From Clostridiaceae bacterium (lineage in GTDB: Bacteria; Bacillota; Clostridia; Oscillospirales; Acutalibacteraceae), in assembly GCA_904502215.1 (NCBI GenBank), contig CAJGDQ010000007.1, forward strand, positions 1 through 18,265: a DNA stretch of 18,265 bases, read 5' to 3'. Shown here one piece after another: positions 1 to 7,426 of this stretch; position 1 is the stretch's first letter, and each line of letters opens with the position of its first letter. The notes beneath the pieces were generated by a model. That model did not search any database and was not told the DNA's origin. It saw nothing but the letters and a program-made list of their open reading frames with translations. A program made the translations under genes and the position numbers.

Positions 1-1
1 C

Positions 2-73
2 ATTCTTATTAAGCTTCTTTCGATGGTATCTATCGTATTTGCCGCTTTGGTTGTTAAATACAGTATTTTCTAA
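2..73 (+). CDS. C-terminal end of a membrane protein (partial)
   Basis: An open frame enters from the left edge and stops with TAA at 71-73, leaving 23 residues. They are almost entirely hydrophobic (I, L, V, A, F), with two lysines and a serine, which fits a last transmembrane helix plus a short tail. It is not the C-terminus of ribosomal protein L1, which often precedes rplJ, so the rplJL unit here does not directly follow rplA. The family cannot be identified from so little sequence, and a chance open frame of this length is possible. Confidence 0.35.
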   Translation: MLIKLLSMVSIVFAALVVKYSIF

Positions 74-90
74 TTTTTTCAAAAAAGTGC

Positions 91-119
91 TTGACAAAAG
101 CATTTATATAATGTATAAT
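91..119 (+). promoter_or_regulatory. Strong sigma-A promoter of rplJ-rplL
   Basis: Perfect -35 TTGACA (91-96) and perfect -10 TATAAT (114-119) with the ideal 17-bp spacer. Transcription should start near 126, just at the 5' edge of the L10 leader. Such a consensus promoter fits a highly expressed ribosomal protein operon. Confidence 0.9.
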
Positions 120-126
120 CCATTTG

Positions 127-253
127 TTGCAATCCAAAGACAGTAGGTGGCATTAGCCGTAAGTTTAACGCCTACCGAGGTTATGCGCTGAATGAACTGT
201 ATATTTTTATGTTTATTTATGCCTATCCTCGTTTGGATAGGCATTATTGTTTT
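127..253 (+). promoter_or_regulatory. L10 leader (autoregulatory 5' UTR of rplJL)
   Basis: The untranslated leader has the features of the ribosomal protein L10 leader of Firmicutes: a GTAGGTGGC...GCCTACCGAGGT paired segment (about 145-180), then a purine-rich stretch, then a terminator-like hairpin. In this family excess L10-(L12)4 complex binds the leader, mimicking its 23S rRNA site, and promotes termination before rplJ. The position, directly between a strong promoter and rplJ, supports the call. Exact 5' and 3' limits are approximate. Confidence 0.85.
219..253 (+). terminator. Attenuator hairpin in the L10 leader
   Basis: A perfect 10-bp inverted repeat, 219-228 with 235-244, encloses a 6-base loop (TCGTTT) and is followed by a T-rich run ending in TTTT at 250-253. 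It lies upstream of the rplJ ribosome binding site, so it is an intrinsic terminator that must be avoided or read through for rplJL expression. Confidence 0.8.
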
Positions 254-270
254 CTCGGAGGTGAATTACT

Positions 271-774
271 TTGCCAAATGCATCAGTTTTAGAGAAAAAG
301 CAACAGCAGGTTGCAGCTTTATCCGAAAAGATTTCCGCAGCAGTTACCGGTGTTATCGTTGATTACAAAGGTATCAACGTTGCTGATGATACTGCTCTCC
401 GTAAGGAGTTGCGTGAAAACGGAGTTGATTATTTCGTTGTTAAGAACACCATCCTCGGCCGTGCTATCGAAGGCACTTCGGTTGAAGATATGAAGTCTGT
501 TCTTGAAGGAACAACTGCTATCGCCCTCTCAAATGAGGACTATACCGCAGCTGCAAGAATTCTCAGCAAGTTCGCTGAGGGTCACGATAATTTCAAAATC
601 AAGTCCGGTTTCCTTGATGGAAAGGTTGTTGATGTTGCAACTATCGATTCTCTTGCTAAACTGCCTTCCAAGGAGATACTCCTTGCAACAGTTTGCAATG
701 CCTTCCAGGCACCTATCGCAGCATTTGCACGTGCTGTTCAGGCTATCGTTGATAAAGATGGTTCTGAAGAATAA
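271..774 (+). CDS. rplJ: 50S ribosomal protein L10
   Basis: Protein of 167 residues, the normal length for bacterial L10 (about 165-175). L10 anchors the L7/L12 stalk on the large ribosomal subunit and recruits translation factors; the C-terminal helix that binds L7/L12 dimers corresponds to the Ala-rich last 30 residues. The start is TTG at 271: a strong GGAGGTG Shine-Dalgarno at 257-263 sits 7 bases upstream, and there is no better-placed ATG. The N-terminus (MPNASVLEKK) is L10-like. It is followed 40 bases later by rplL, the usual pairing. Expression is expected to be controlled by the L10 leader upstream. Confidence 0.97.
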   Translation: MPNASVLEKKQQQVAALSEKISAAVTGVIVDYKGINVADDTALRKELRENGVDYFVVKNTILGRAIEGTSVEDMKSVLEGTTAIALSNEDYTAAARILSKFAEGHDNFKIKSGFLDGKVVDVATIDSLAKLPSKEILLATVCNAFQAPIAAFARAVQAIVDKDGSEE

Positions 775-814
775 TTATTAAATTTTAAAAAAACATATTA
801 TGGAGGAAAATAAA

Positions 815-1192
815 ATGGCATCTGAAAAAATTACAGCTATGATTGAAGAGCTTAAAACTCTTACCGTTCTTGAGCTTTCTGAGCTCGTTAAAGCAGTAGA
901 GGAGGAATTCGGCGTATCTGCAGCAGCTGCAGTAGCAGTAGCAGCTCCCGCAGCAGGCGGCGCAGCAGCAGCTGAGGAGAAGACTGAGTTTGACGTTATC
1001 CTTAAGGACGTTGGCGCAGAGAAGATTAAGGTTATTAAGGTTGTTCGTGAGATTACCGGTCTTGGTCTTGCTGAGGCTAAGGCTCTCGTTGACGGCGCTC
1101 CCAAGACCTTAAAAGAGGCAGCTTCTAAGGAAGACGCTGAGGACATTAAGGCTAAACTTGCAGAGGTTGGCGCAACTGTTGAGCTTCAGTAA
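815..1192 (+). CDS. rplL: 50S ribosomal protein L7/L12
   Basis: Protein of 125 residues, typical of L7/L12. The N-terminal dimerisation domain is at residues 1-30, a flexible Ala/Gly-rich hinge at about 38-55, and the C-terminal factor-binding domain at 56-125 carries the conserved GLGLAEAK segment. It forms the mobile stalk that stimulates GTPase translation factors. An in-frame ATG exists at 800, but the GGAGG Shine-Dalgarno at 802-806 overlaps it and lies 8 bases before the ATG at 815. The protein starting there (MASEKI) matches the family, so 815 is the start. Codon use is strongly biased, as expected for high expression. Co-transcribed with rplJ. Confidence 0.97.
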   Translation: MASEKITAMIEELKTLTVLELSELVKAVEEEFGVSAAAAVAVAAPAAGGAAAAEEKTEFDVILKDVGAEKIKVIKVVREITGLGLAEAKALVDGAPKTLKEAASKEDAEDIKAKLAEVGATVELQ

Positions 1193-1204
1193 TTTAAAGC
1201 TTTT

Positions 1205-1246
1205 AACGGGGAGTAAAAAACTCCCCGTTTTTTTTATTTTTTTTAA
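1205..1246 (+). terminator. Rho-independent terminator of rplJL
   Basis: A 10-bp stem (AACGGGGAGT at 1205-1214 with ACTCCCCGTT at 1220-1229) is followed by a long T tract. It is placed 12 bases after the rplL stop. Confidence 0.92.
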
Positions 1247-1255
1247 ATAAAAGGC

Positions 1256-1284
1256 TTGACTATGGGAGTTATTTGTGATATTAT
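1256..1284 (+). promoter_or_regulatory. Sigma-A promoter of tRNA-Gly
   Basis: -35 TTGACT (1256-1261), 17-bp spacer, -10 TATTAT (1279-1284) preceded by TGA at 1276-1278, an extended -10 element. Transcription would begin about 9-10 bases upstream of the mature tRNA 5' end. Confidence 0.75.
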
Positions 1285-1299
1285 ATTCCTTGTTCAAAT

Positions 1300-1373
<74 letters not shown>

Positions 1374-1380
1374 ATATAAA

Positions 1381-1411
1381 AGCATCAACCCTTAAGGTTG
1401 GTGCTTTTTGT
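1381..1411 (+). terminator. Terminator after tRNA-Gly
   Basis: A 10-bp stem (1381-1390 with 1396-1405, one G-U pair) with a 5-base loop is followed by TTTTTGTTT. It ends the tRNA transcript. Confidence 0.85.
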
Positions 1412-1479
1412 TTAAAATATATTTGCTTTTTAAAAGGGCAAATAGACTGTATATTTAATAAATTTACATTCATAATTGG

Positions 1480-1508
1480 TTGTATTTTTAAGTATGGTGT
1501 AGTATAAT
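1480..1508 (+). promoter_or_regulatory. Probable sigma-A promoter of the phosphohexomutase gene
   Basis: A perfect -10 TATAAT at 1503-1508 is preceded by a weak -35 TTGTAT at 1480-1485 with a 17-bp spacer. It gives a short leader of roughly 35 bases before the start codon. Confidence 0.55.
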
Positions 1509-1547
1509 ATATCTTAGTTGCTATTCGTGGTTTGGAGGAATATCTTT

Positions 1548-3227
1548 TTGGAAAAATATAATTTATGGTGTATTAATGCCACTCAGGACAAGGATTTAAT
1601 CGAGGAACTTAGAAATATCAAGGATGATGAAAATGCAATTAATGATGCTTTTTATCGTGATTTAGAGTTTGGAACCGGAGGTCTTAGAGGAGTTATTGGA
1701 GCAGGAACAAACCGTATGAATGTTTATACTGTTGCAAAGGCCTCTCAAGGTTTAGCTAATTATATACTAAATAATTATAAGTTGGAAGACAGAAAAATTG
1801 CAGTAAGCTATGATTCCAGAATCAAGTCGGACTTGTTTGCCAAAACTGCTTCTTCGGTTTTTGTTGCCAACGGAATTGAAGTTTTTATTTATAAAGAATT
1901 AATGCCAACACCTTGTCTTTCATTCGCTGTTAGAGAGTTGAAATGTGCTGCAGGTATAATGGTTACGGCATCTCATAACCCTGCAAAATATAACGGCTAT
2001 AAGGTTTATGGCAATGATGGTTGTCAAATCACAACCGAAGCTGCAGAAGAGATTTATTCTGAAATTTCAAATGTTGATATTTTCAACGGTGTGAAATATG
2101 CGGATTTTGATAATGCTGTAAACTCCGGTGCGATAAAATACATTGATGATAGTGTTTACACTAACTTTATAGAAGAAGTTAAAAATCAATCGGTTTTATT
2201 TGGCGAGAAAATTGATAAAAACGTTTCAATTATTTATTCTCCCCTTAACGGCACAGGATTAAAGCCGGTTTTAAGGGCTTTAAAGGAGAGCGGTTTTACT
2301 AATGTTACGGTAGTAGAAGAGCAAAGAAATCCTGATGGCAATTTCCCAACCTGTTCATATCCTAATCCCGAGATTAAAGAGGCAATGAGTTTGGGAATTG
2401 AATATGCCAAAAGGTATAATGCTGATTTATTGCTTGCAACCGACCCCGATTGCGATAGAGTTGGTATTGCTGTTAAGGATGTTGGAGGAGAATTTGTTCT
2501 TTTAACCGGAAATGAAACCGGTATACTTTTGCTCGATTATATTTGCTCCAGAAGAATTGAGTATAACAGGATGCCAAATAATCCTGTGATGGTTAAAACA
2601 ATAGTTACTATTGATATGGCCAAAAAAATTGCCGATAAATATGGTGTTAAAACGATTGATGTTTTAACAGGTTTTAAATTCATCGGTGAACAAATTGGTT
2701 TGCTCCAAGAAAACGGGGCGGAAGACTCATATATATTCGGATTTGAAGAAAGCTATGGATATTTAAGCGGTTCTTATGTTAGGGATAAGGATGCAGTAAA
2801 TGCCTCGCTTCTTATATGCGAAATGTTTGCTTTTTATAAATCGAAAGGAATTTCGCTTTTGGATAAATTAAGTGAAATATATTCCGAATTTGGCTATTGC
2901 CTAAATACTCTTCATTCTCTTGAATTTGAGGGTGAAAGTGGATTTAATAAAATGCAAAAAATAATGCAAAGCTTTAAAGAGGGATTAGAGGCTATTGCAA
3001 ATAGAAAAGTAATAGAAATTTTGGATTATAATAAAGGATTAAACGGTCTTCCGAAATCCAATGTTATTAAATTTATTTTGGAAGGTAATTCTTCGGTTGT
3101 TGTAAGACCTTCGGGCACAGAGCCTAAAATCAAACTATACTTTTCTATAAGTGCTAAAAACAAAGAAACTGCAATAAAAATCGAAAACGAATGCTATGAG
3201 TTTATGAAAGATTATATTTATGGTTAG
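1548..3227 (+). CDS. Phosphoglucomutase/phosphomannomutase family enzyme (PgcA-like)
   Basis: A 559-residue alpha-D-phosphohexomutase, which interconverts hexose 1- and 6-phosphates and supplies glucose-1-phosphate for envelope polysaccharides. All four family motifs are visible: the catalytic phosphoserine loop TASHNP (Ser142), the metal loop DPDCDR (Asp299 onward), the sugar-binding GFEESYGY (from residue 398), and the phosphate-binding RPSGTEPK (from Arg520). Length and the GFEESYGY variant match the long Firmicute PgcA/human PGM2 type rather than short GlmM/ManB. The start is TTG at 1548: GGAGGAA at 1534-1540 is 7 bases upstream. An in-frame ATG at 1518 lies before that site and would add ten unlikely residues. 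It is a single-gene unit between its own promoter and terminator. The sugar specificity is not determined by sequence alone. Confidence 0.93.
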   Translation: MEKYNLWCINATQDKDLIEELRNIKDDENAINDAFYRDLEFGTGGLRGVIGAGTNRMNVYTVAKASQGLANYILNNYKLEDRKIAVSYDSRIKSDLFAKTASSVFVANGIEVFIYKELMPTPCLSFAVRELKCAAGIMVTASHNPAKYNGYKVYGNDGCQITTEAAEEIYSEISNVDIFNGVKYADFDNAVNSGAIKYIDDSVYTNFIEEVKNQSVLFGEKIDKNVSIIYSPLNGTGLKPVLRALKESGFTNVTVVEEQRNPDGNFPTCSYPNPEIKEAMSLGIEYAKRYNADLLLATDPDCDRVGIAVKDVGGEFVLLTGNETGILLLDYICSRRIEYNRMPNNPVMVKTIVTIDMAKKIADKYGVKTIDVLTGFKFIGEQIGLLQENGAEDSYIFGFEESYGYLSGSYVRDKDAVNASLLICEMFAFYKSKGISLLDKLSEIYSEFGYCLNTLHSLEFEGESGFNKMQKIMQSFKEGLEAIANRKVIEILDYNKGLNGLPKSNVIKFILEGNSSVVVRPSGTEPKIKLYFSISAKNKETAIKIENECYEFMKDYIYG

Positions 3228-3232
3228 AACAA

Positions 3233-3260
3233 AAAAACGGCGAGTAATCGCCGTTTTTTT
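3233..3260 (+). terminator. Bidirectional terminator between convergent genes
   Basis: A perfect stem AAAACGGCGA / TCGCCGTTTT with a GTAA loop is flanked by T tracts on both strands. It terminates the mutase gene on plus and the pduL-hemW-phosphatase operon on minus. Confidence 0.9.
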
Positions 3261-3861
3261 ATACTATATCAAATACCTCAACTATACCGCTTTTATGGTA
3301 AAGGGAAGGGGTTATTAAAAGGGAATAGCCTCTGCCGTTATCGGCGGTCCATTCAACAGGCTTATGCCTTGGAACTGCAGTAGCTCCCAGAAGCATCATC
3401 ATTGCGCCGCCATGCATAATAACTGCTGAATTTGTTGTGTTGCTTTCAAGCATATCCATAACAATTTGATTAAGACCAATGCAAAGTCTTTTGATAAAAT
3501 CGGAGTTATCTTCTCCTTCAGGGGCAGGGATTTTACCCGAAACCCAATCCAAAAAGTCAGGGTTGCCTTCAAGCTCGGCGGCAGTTTTTCCCTCAAATGT
3601 TCCAAAATCATATTCTTTAAGGTTTTCAACCTTTATGATTTCCTTATCGGGATAAAGAACTGCACCTGTTTGGCGGCATCTAAGTAAAGGGCTTGAATAA
3701 ACCCTTTCAACCTCGGGATAATCCATATTATCCTTTAAAAGTCTTAGCTCATTTAGTCCCTCAGGGGAGAGAGGTAAGTCGGTTTTAGAACCGATATATT
3801 GACCTTTAAAGTTGGCATCTGTGGCGCCGTGTCTTATAAGGTGAATTTTTAAGGTTTTCAT
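3259..3861 (-). CDS. Histidine phosphatase family protein (phosphoglycerate mutase-like)
   Basis: A 200-residue member of the histidine phosphatase superfamily. The N-terminal RHGATDAN motif holds the nucleophilic His11, the middle FGTFEGK segment holds the proton-donor Glu, and the C-terminal MHGGAM holds the second catalytic His. The family includes CobC (alpha-ribazole phosphatase), broad phosphosugar phosphatases and phosphoglycerate mutases; length and motifs do not decide the substrate. The ATG at 3859-3861 overlaps the stop of hemW by one base (TAATG). A GGAG lies 8 bases upstream, better than the in-frame GTG at 3870. It is the last gene of the pduL-hemW-phosphatase unit and is probably translated by coupling. 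Confidence 0.88.
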   Translation of the reverse strand: MKTLKIHLIRHGATDANFKGQYIGSKTDLPLSPEGLNELRLLKDNMDYPEVERVYSSPLLRCRQTGAVLYPDKEIIKVENLKEYDFGTFEGKTAAELEGNPDFLDWVSGKIPAPEGEDNSDFIKRLCIGLNQIVMDMLESNTTNSAVIMHGGAMMMLLGATAVPRHKPVEWTADNGRGYSLLITPSLYHKSGIVEVFDIV

Positions 3862-4967
3862 TATAAACACTCCAAAAGTTCGGTTATTATGGAATTTGAA
3901 ACAAGCATTCCTTTATCGGTTAAAGATATATTATCCTTTGCCGACATAAGACCTGCTTTTTCAAATGCTTTGCATTTTGATATGAAATCACAAGATAATT
4001 CTTTGCCGAATTTATTTTTATATTCACTTGGCGATAAGCCTTTTTTAAGCCTTAAGGATAGCATTATATATTCTTCCTCGCCGCCGCCGCAACCATCTTT
4101 TATGGGTTCATTTCCATTTAGAAAATCTTTAAGCGAGCGGGGATAAAAATATCTTTTTCCATCAATAAAGGAATGAGCGGCAGGACCAATGCCTAAATAC
4201 TCATCGCCTTGCCAATATTTAAGGTTATGGCGACTTATCATTTCTTTTTTGCAAAAATTTGAAATTTCATAATGCTCATAGCCTTTATTCTCAAGGTATT
4301 GGCAAACAAAGAGATATTGTTCGGCAATTGCATCGTCATCAGGAAGATTAAGTTTATCTTGCATTTTGAAAAATGCGGTGTTTTCCTCAATTTTTAGAAT
4401 ATATGCCGAGATATGCTCGGGGTTTAGTTTACATAAAACCTCTAAGCTTTTCTCAAGGCTTTCTAAATTGGAATTTGGAAGACCAAGCATTAAATCAAGG
4501 GAGATATTATTGAACCCTAATTTTCTGGCGGTTTGAACGGCATTAACTGTATCTGAAACAGTATGCCTCCTCCCAAGCACTTCAAGTTCTTCATCATTTC
4601 CGCTTTGCATACCGATAGAAAGGCGGTTAACCCCTGCTTCCTTTGCATACTGCAAAATGCTTTGGGTATCACCCTCGGGATTTATTTCAAGGGTTATTTC
4701 GCAATGATTTGAAACCTCAAAGGCAGTTTTTGCGGTATTAATAATAGACATGAGCCTCTGTTTCAACAAAGAGGGAGTGCCGCCGCCTAAATATATAGTA
4801 TCAATGGGGCGGTTAAAAGAACCGCCCCATTTTTTTATTGCATCTAAAAGTTTGGATGAATATTCATCCAAAAGTTCCTCGGTTACAAAAGAGGAATAAA
4901 AATCGCAATATCTACACTTTTTTTCGCAAAAGGGAATATGTAAATAAAGTCCTGCTTTATTAGTCAA
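3861..4967 (-). CDS. hemW: HemW-type radical SAM protein (coproporphyrinogen III oxidase-like)
   Basis: A 368-residue protein. The radical SAM cluster motif CxxxCxxC is at Cys14, Cys18 and Cys21, in the YLHIPFC...CRYCDF context characteristic of HemN/HemW. The GGGTPS SAM-binding glycine motif follows, and a HemN C-terminal domain is at about residues 270-360. HemW, often annotated as HemN, is a heme-binding chaperone related to the oxygen-independent coproporphyrinogen oxidase. The N-terminus lacks the longer extension of true HemN, so HemW is preferred. The start codon is TTG at 4965-4967, lying inside the last codons of pduL (8-base overlap), preceded by GGTGAG. The overlap implies translational coupling. 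Confidence 0.9.
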   Translation of the reverse strand: MTNKAGLYLHIPFCEKKCRYCDFYSSFVTEELLDEYSSKLLDAIKKWGGSFNRPIDTIYLGGGTPSLLKQRLMSIINTAKTAFEVSNHCEITLEINPEGDTQSILQYAKEAGVNRLSIGMQSGNDEELEVLGRRHTVSDTVNAVQTARKLGFNNISLDLMLGLPNSNLESLEKSLEVLCKLNPEHISAYILKIEENTAFFKMQDKLNLPDDDAIAEQYLFVCQYLENKGYEHYEISNFCKKEMISRHNLKYWQGDEYLGIGPAAHSFIDGKRYFYPRSLKDFLNGNEPIKDGCGGGEEEYIMLSLRLKKGLSPSEYKNKFGKELSCDFISKCKAFEKAGLMSAKDNISLTDKGMLVSNSIITELLECL

Positions 4968-5532
4968 TTATCTCACCAATACAGCTACCGGGAACGCAAG
5001 CAGCGTTTGCCTCATCGGTATCGATATGCATAGCAAGAGCATAGCTATCGCTAACACGAGCTACAACATCGCCGAAAACTAAAGCTCTGTCAGCGGTGGG
5101 GATTTTAACCGATACGATTTGCTTATCGGTGATGCCATATTTCTCAGCATCGGCAACGGTCATATGGATATGACGCTTAGCAGCGATAACACCCTCAGAA
5201 ATCTCAACCTCTCCCTTGGGACCTACGAGCTTGCAGGCGCCGGTGCCCTTAATATCGCCCGACTCTCTAATAGGAGCCACAACGCCGATAGAACGAGCAT
5301 CGGTTAAAGAAAGCTCAACCTGAGTATCAGGACGAACAGGGCCTAAGATAGAAGCCTTTAAGGAAGCCTTGGGGCCAACGATTGTGAGCTTTTCCTCACA
5401 AGCAAATTGACCGGGCTGAGAAAGGTCTTTTTTATTGGTAAGCTCATAGCCCTCTCCGAAAAGGATTTCGAGGTCCTTTTTAGAAACGTGAACATGGCGG
5501 GCTGAAATTTCAACTAAAACTTCTTTTTTCAT
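4960..5532 (-). CDS. pduL: PduL-type phosphate acyltransferase (phosphotransacylase)
   Basis: A 190-residue PduL, which interconverts acyl-CoA and acyl-phosphate (acetyl or propanoyl) and replaces Pta in many Clostridia. Two tandem beta-barrel repeats are visible, each opening with a zinc-binding histidine pair: SARHVHVS (His13, His15) and AKRHIHM (His121, His123). The GPVRPDTQVE segment is conserved. The N-terminus begins directly at the first domain, so there is no microcompartment-targeting peptide and the enzyme is presumably cytosolic. AAGGAG precedes the ATG at good distance. Codon use is more biased than in the neighbours, suggesting high expression, as expected for energy metabolism (acetate formation). 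First gene of the operon with hemW. Confidence 0.93.
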   Translation of the reverse strand: MKKEVLVEISARHVHVSKKDLEILFGEGYELTNKKDLSQPGQFACEEKLTIVGPKASLKASILGPVRPDTQVELSLTDARSIGVVAPIRESGDIKGTGACKLVGPKGEVEISEGVIAAKRHIHMTVADAEKYGITDKQIVSVKIPTADRALVFGDVVARVSDSYALAMHIDTDEANAACVPGSCIGEIID

Positions 5533-5567
5533 TTTAATTTCTCCTTAAATTTTAAATTATTATATTT

Positions 5568-5595
5568 ATTTTAACATAATTTTATATTATTTCAA
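5568..5595 (-). promoter_or_regulatory. Sigma-A promoter of pduL-hemW-phosphatase
   Basis: On the minus strand -35 TTGAAA (5590-5595), 16-bp spacer, -10 TAAAAT (5568-5573) with an extended TGT just before it. It lies between the xer stop and pduL. The same bases also resemble a dif site (see findings). Confidence 0.65.
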
Positions 5596-5605
5596 GAGCA
5601 AAAGT

Positions 5606-6589
5606 CTATTTTTTTGCTTTAACATTTGAAAGGGGATTGGAATCAACTGCTTGCTTGATTTGTTTATCAGAAACATGGGTGTAAATTTGGGTTGTGCCAA
5701 GATTAGCGTGGCCTAAAATATCCTTTAAAACCCTTATATCAACATCTCCGTGCTGATACATAAGTGTTGCGGCGGTGTGGCGCAGTTTGTGGGTTGAATA
5801 TCCCATATCGCCGAGCCCCGATTTTGCAAGATAGGTTTTAACGATATGCTGAACTGTTTTAGGACTGATTCGCCTGTGATTTCGGCTGATAAAAAGGGCG
5901 TTTCTTTCGGTAATTGGGATACCATCATTTGGTCTAACGGCAAGATATTCCTCGATAGCGGTTTTGCAGGCGGTATTTAGATACACCATTCTTTCTTTAT
6001 TACCTTTACCTGTAACAGTTATAGTGCCGTCAGACGAAATATCCTGAAGATTTAAAGAGCAAAGCTCAGCAAGTCGCAAACCGCAGTTTAAAAAGAGGGT
6101 TAAAATGCAGTAATCTCTTTGTTTATTAGGGCCATCAACCGAGTTTAAAAGCTCTAAGGAATCCTCAAGGGTTAAATGCTTTGGAAGACTTTGCTTAACC
6201 TTTGGAGATTCGAGCATTAAAGCTGGGTTGTTTTCAATTTGATGTGTTTGAGAGGAAAGATACTTAAAGAAAATTCTAAGGGTTGAGGTTTTTCTTGCTC
6301 TTGTTGCAGTGTTATTGCCACGCTCATTTTTGCAAAAAACAAGAAAGGAATAAAGGTCGGAAATAGTGACACTTTTAATAAGCTCAATATCAACCGAGGA
6401 AATATCAATTTCCTCAAATTCCTTAGTTTTATCGGTTTTTCCTCTAATTAGCAAAAGATAGCGGAAAAAGGTTTGCAAATCAATAAAATACCCCTCAACC
6501 GAGCGGGAGGATTTGCCTTTAATGGTTTCATTGTAAGTAAGAAAATCCCTAATAATAGGTGGACAGCTTTGCAACACTTCAAGTTTCAT
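5606..6589 (-). CDS. Xer-type tyrosine recombinase
   Basis: A 327-residue site-specific recombinase of the XerC/XerD type. The N-terminal SAM-like core-binding domain is at about residues 10-125, the catalytic domain at about 145-315. The active-site set is complete: Arg172 (GLRLAEL), Lys in TGKGNKER, His267 and Arg270 (HKLRH), His294 (LGHANL) and nucleophile Tyr303 (TQIYTH). XerC/D resolve chromosome dimers at dif with FtsK. The lone gene, not beside phage or transposon genes, and the Xer-like spacing favour a housekeeping role over an integrase. The ATG at 6589 has a GGAG 8 bases upstream. The protein is slightly longer than typical XerC/D (about 295-305), with extra residues in the N-terminal domain. 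XerC and XerD cannot be told apart here. Confidence 0.87.
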   Translation of the reverse strand: MKLEVLQSCPPIIRDFLTYNETIKGKSSRSVEGYFIDLQTFFRYLLLIRGKTDKTKEFEEIDISSVDIELIKSVTISDLYSFLVFCKNERGNNTATRARKTSTLRIFFKYLSSQTHQIENNPALMLESPKVKQSLPKHLTLEDSLELLNSVDGPNKQRDYCILTLFLNCGLRLAELCSLNLQDISSDGTITVTGKGNKERMVYLNTACKTAIEEYLAVRPNDGIPITERNALFISRNHRRISPKTVQHIVKTYLAKSGLGDMGYSTHKLRHTAATLMYQHGDVDIRVLKDILGHANLGTTQIYTHVSDKQIKQAVDSNPLSNVKAKK

Positions 6590-6621
6590 AATTGCAACTC
6601 CAAAACATATATTGTATAATT

Positions 6622-6650
6622 ATTTTAGCATATATCTTCTAAATTTTCAA
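6622..6650 (-). promoter_or_regulatory. Sigma-A promoter of the xer gene
   Basis: On the minus strand -35 TTGAAA (6645-6650), 17-bp spacer, -10 TAAAAT (6622-6627) preceded by TGC, an extended -10. Two TTAAGA-type repeats lie directly upstream of this -35. Confidence 0.65.
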
Positions 6651-6690
6651 TCTTAAAGAAATCTTAATAATTTAGGATATTTTTTCTTAA
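6651..6690 (+). repeat. TCTTAA direct repeats, probable response-regulator box
   Basis: The hexamer TCTTAA occurs at 6651-6656, 6662-6667 and 6685-6690. The first two are 11 bp apart (one helical turn), the third two turns further on. OmpR-family regulators bind tandem half-sites with this phasing, and the next gene encodes one. On the minus strand the first pair reads ATTAAG-N5-TTTAAG. Assignment to the adjacent regulator is inference. Confidence 0.45.
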
Positions 6691-6731
6691 AATTATTTTT
6701 TATATAATAATATCAAAGGCAGGAGTTAAGG

Positions 6732-7424
6732 ATGTATAAAATACTTATTTGCGATGATGAGAGGGATATAGTTTCAGCCCTTAAAATTTATTTAGAGGCA
6801 GAGGGCTATGAAACGATATCTGCTTATAACGGAGAAGAAGCCCTTGAAATTATAGAAAAAAACGAAATTCATCTTTTGCTTATGGATATTATGATGCCTG
6901 TTCTTGATGGTATTTCGGCAATAGCAAGGTTAAGGGAAAGTTCTAACATCCCCGTTATCCTTTTAACCGCAAAAGGCGAGGATACCGATAAAATCTTAGG
7001 TCTTAATGTTGGTGCAGATGATTATATAACTAAGCCTTTTAATCCCGTTGAGGTTATAGCCAGGGTTCGCTCTCAGCTTAGAAGATATATGCAGTTGGGA
7101 GGAAATATAACAACTCGAAATGACTATGTTATCGGAAATATTGAGCTTAATGACAGCGAGAAAAAGGTTTTGGTTGATGGGGAAGAGGTCAACTTAACCC
7201 CAACCGAGTTTGAAATATTAAAGCTTCTAATGCAAAATGCGGGAGCGGTTTTATCTCCGAAAGAAATTTATAGAAAAGTATGGAATGATGAGGCATTTGG
7301 AGCCGAGAGCACCGTTGCAGTTCATATAAGGCACCTTAGAGAAAAAATAGAAATCAATCCTGCTGAGCCGAGATACTTAAAGGTTGTTTGGGCACACGGC
7401 TATAAAATGGAAAAGGGAGTTTGA
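6732..7424 (+). CDS. OmpR/PhoB-family response regulator
   Basis: A 230-residue two-component regulator. The receiver domain (1-115) has acidic pocket Asp8/Asp9, phosphoacceptor Asp52, Thr79 and Lys101. A winged-helix DNA-binding domain (about 132-228) has the conserved LTPTEFEIL and HIRHLREK segments. It is VanR/PhoP-like in sequence style. It opens a four-gene operon; the kinase start follows the stop by two bases. A TATAAT at 6703-6708 is a candidate -10 without a good -35, which would suit activation by the upstream TCTTAA repeats. AGGAG lies at 6721-6725, 6 bases before the ATG. Target genes probably include its own operon (inference from the repeats). Confidence 0.93.
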   Translation: MYKILICDDERDIVSALKIYLEAEGYETISAYNGEEALEIIEKNEIHLLLMDIMMPVLDGISAIARLRESSNIPVILLTAKGEDTDKILGLNVGADDYITKPFNPVEVIARVRSQLRRYMQLGGNITTRNDYVIGNIELNDSEKKVLVDGEEVNLTPTEFEILKLLMQNAGAVLSPKEIYRKVWNDEAFGAESTVAVHIRHLREKIEINPAEPRYLKVVWAHGYKMEKGV

Positions 7425-7426
7425 AA

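Noticed and set aside
778..1146. Minus-strand open frame of 122 codons opposite rplL
   Set aside because: Low-complexity Ala/Ser-rich product created by the repetitive Ala codons of rplL on the other strand; no ribosome binding site and no family pattern.
3466..3687. Plus-strand open frame within the histidine phosphatase and similar frames inside hemW, pduL, the kinases and htrA
   Set aside because: They lie wholly inside well-supported genes on the other strand or frame and lack a credible ribosome binding site or domain.
5606..6589. Tyrosine recombinase as integrase of a mobile element
   Set aside because: No excisionase, phage, conjugation or cargo genes, no flanking direct repeats at the tRNA-Gly gene, and neighbouring genes are housekeeping; Xer-type role preferred.
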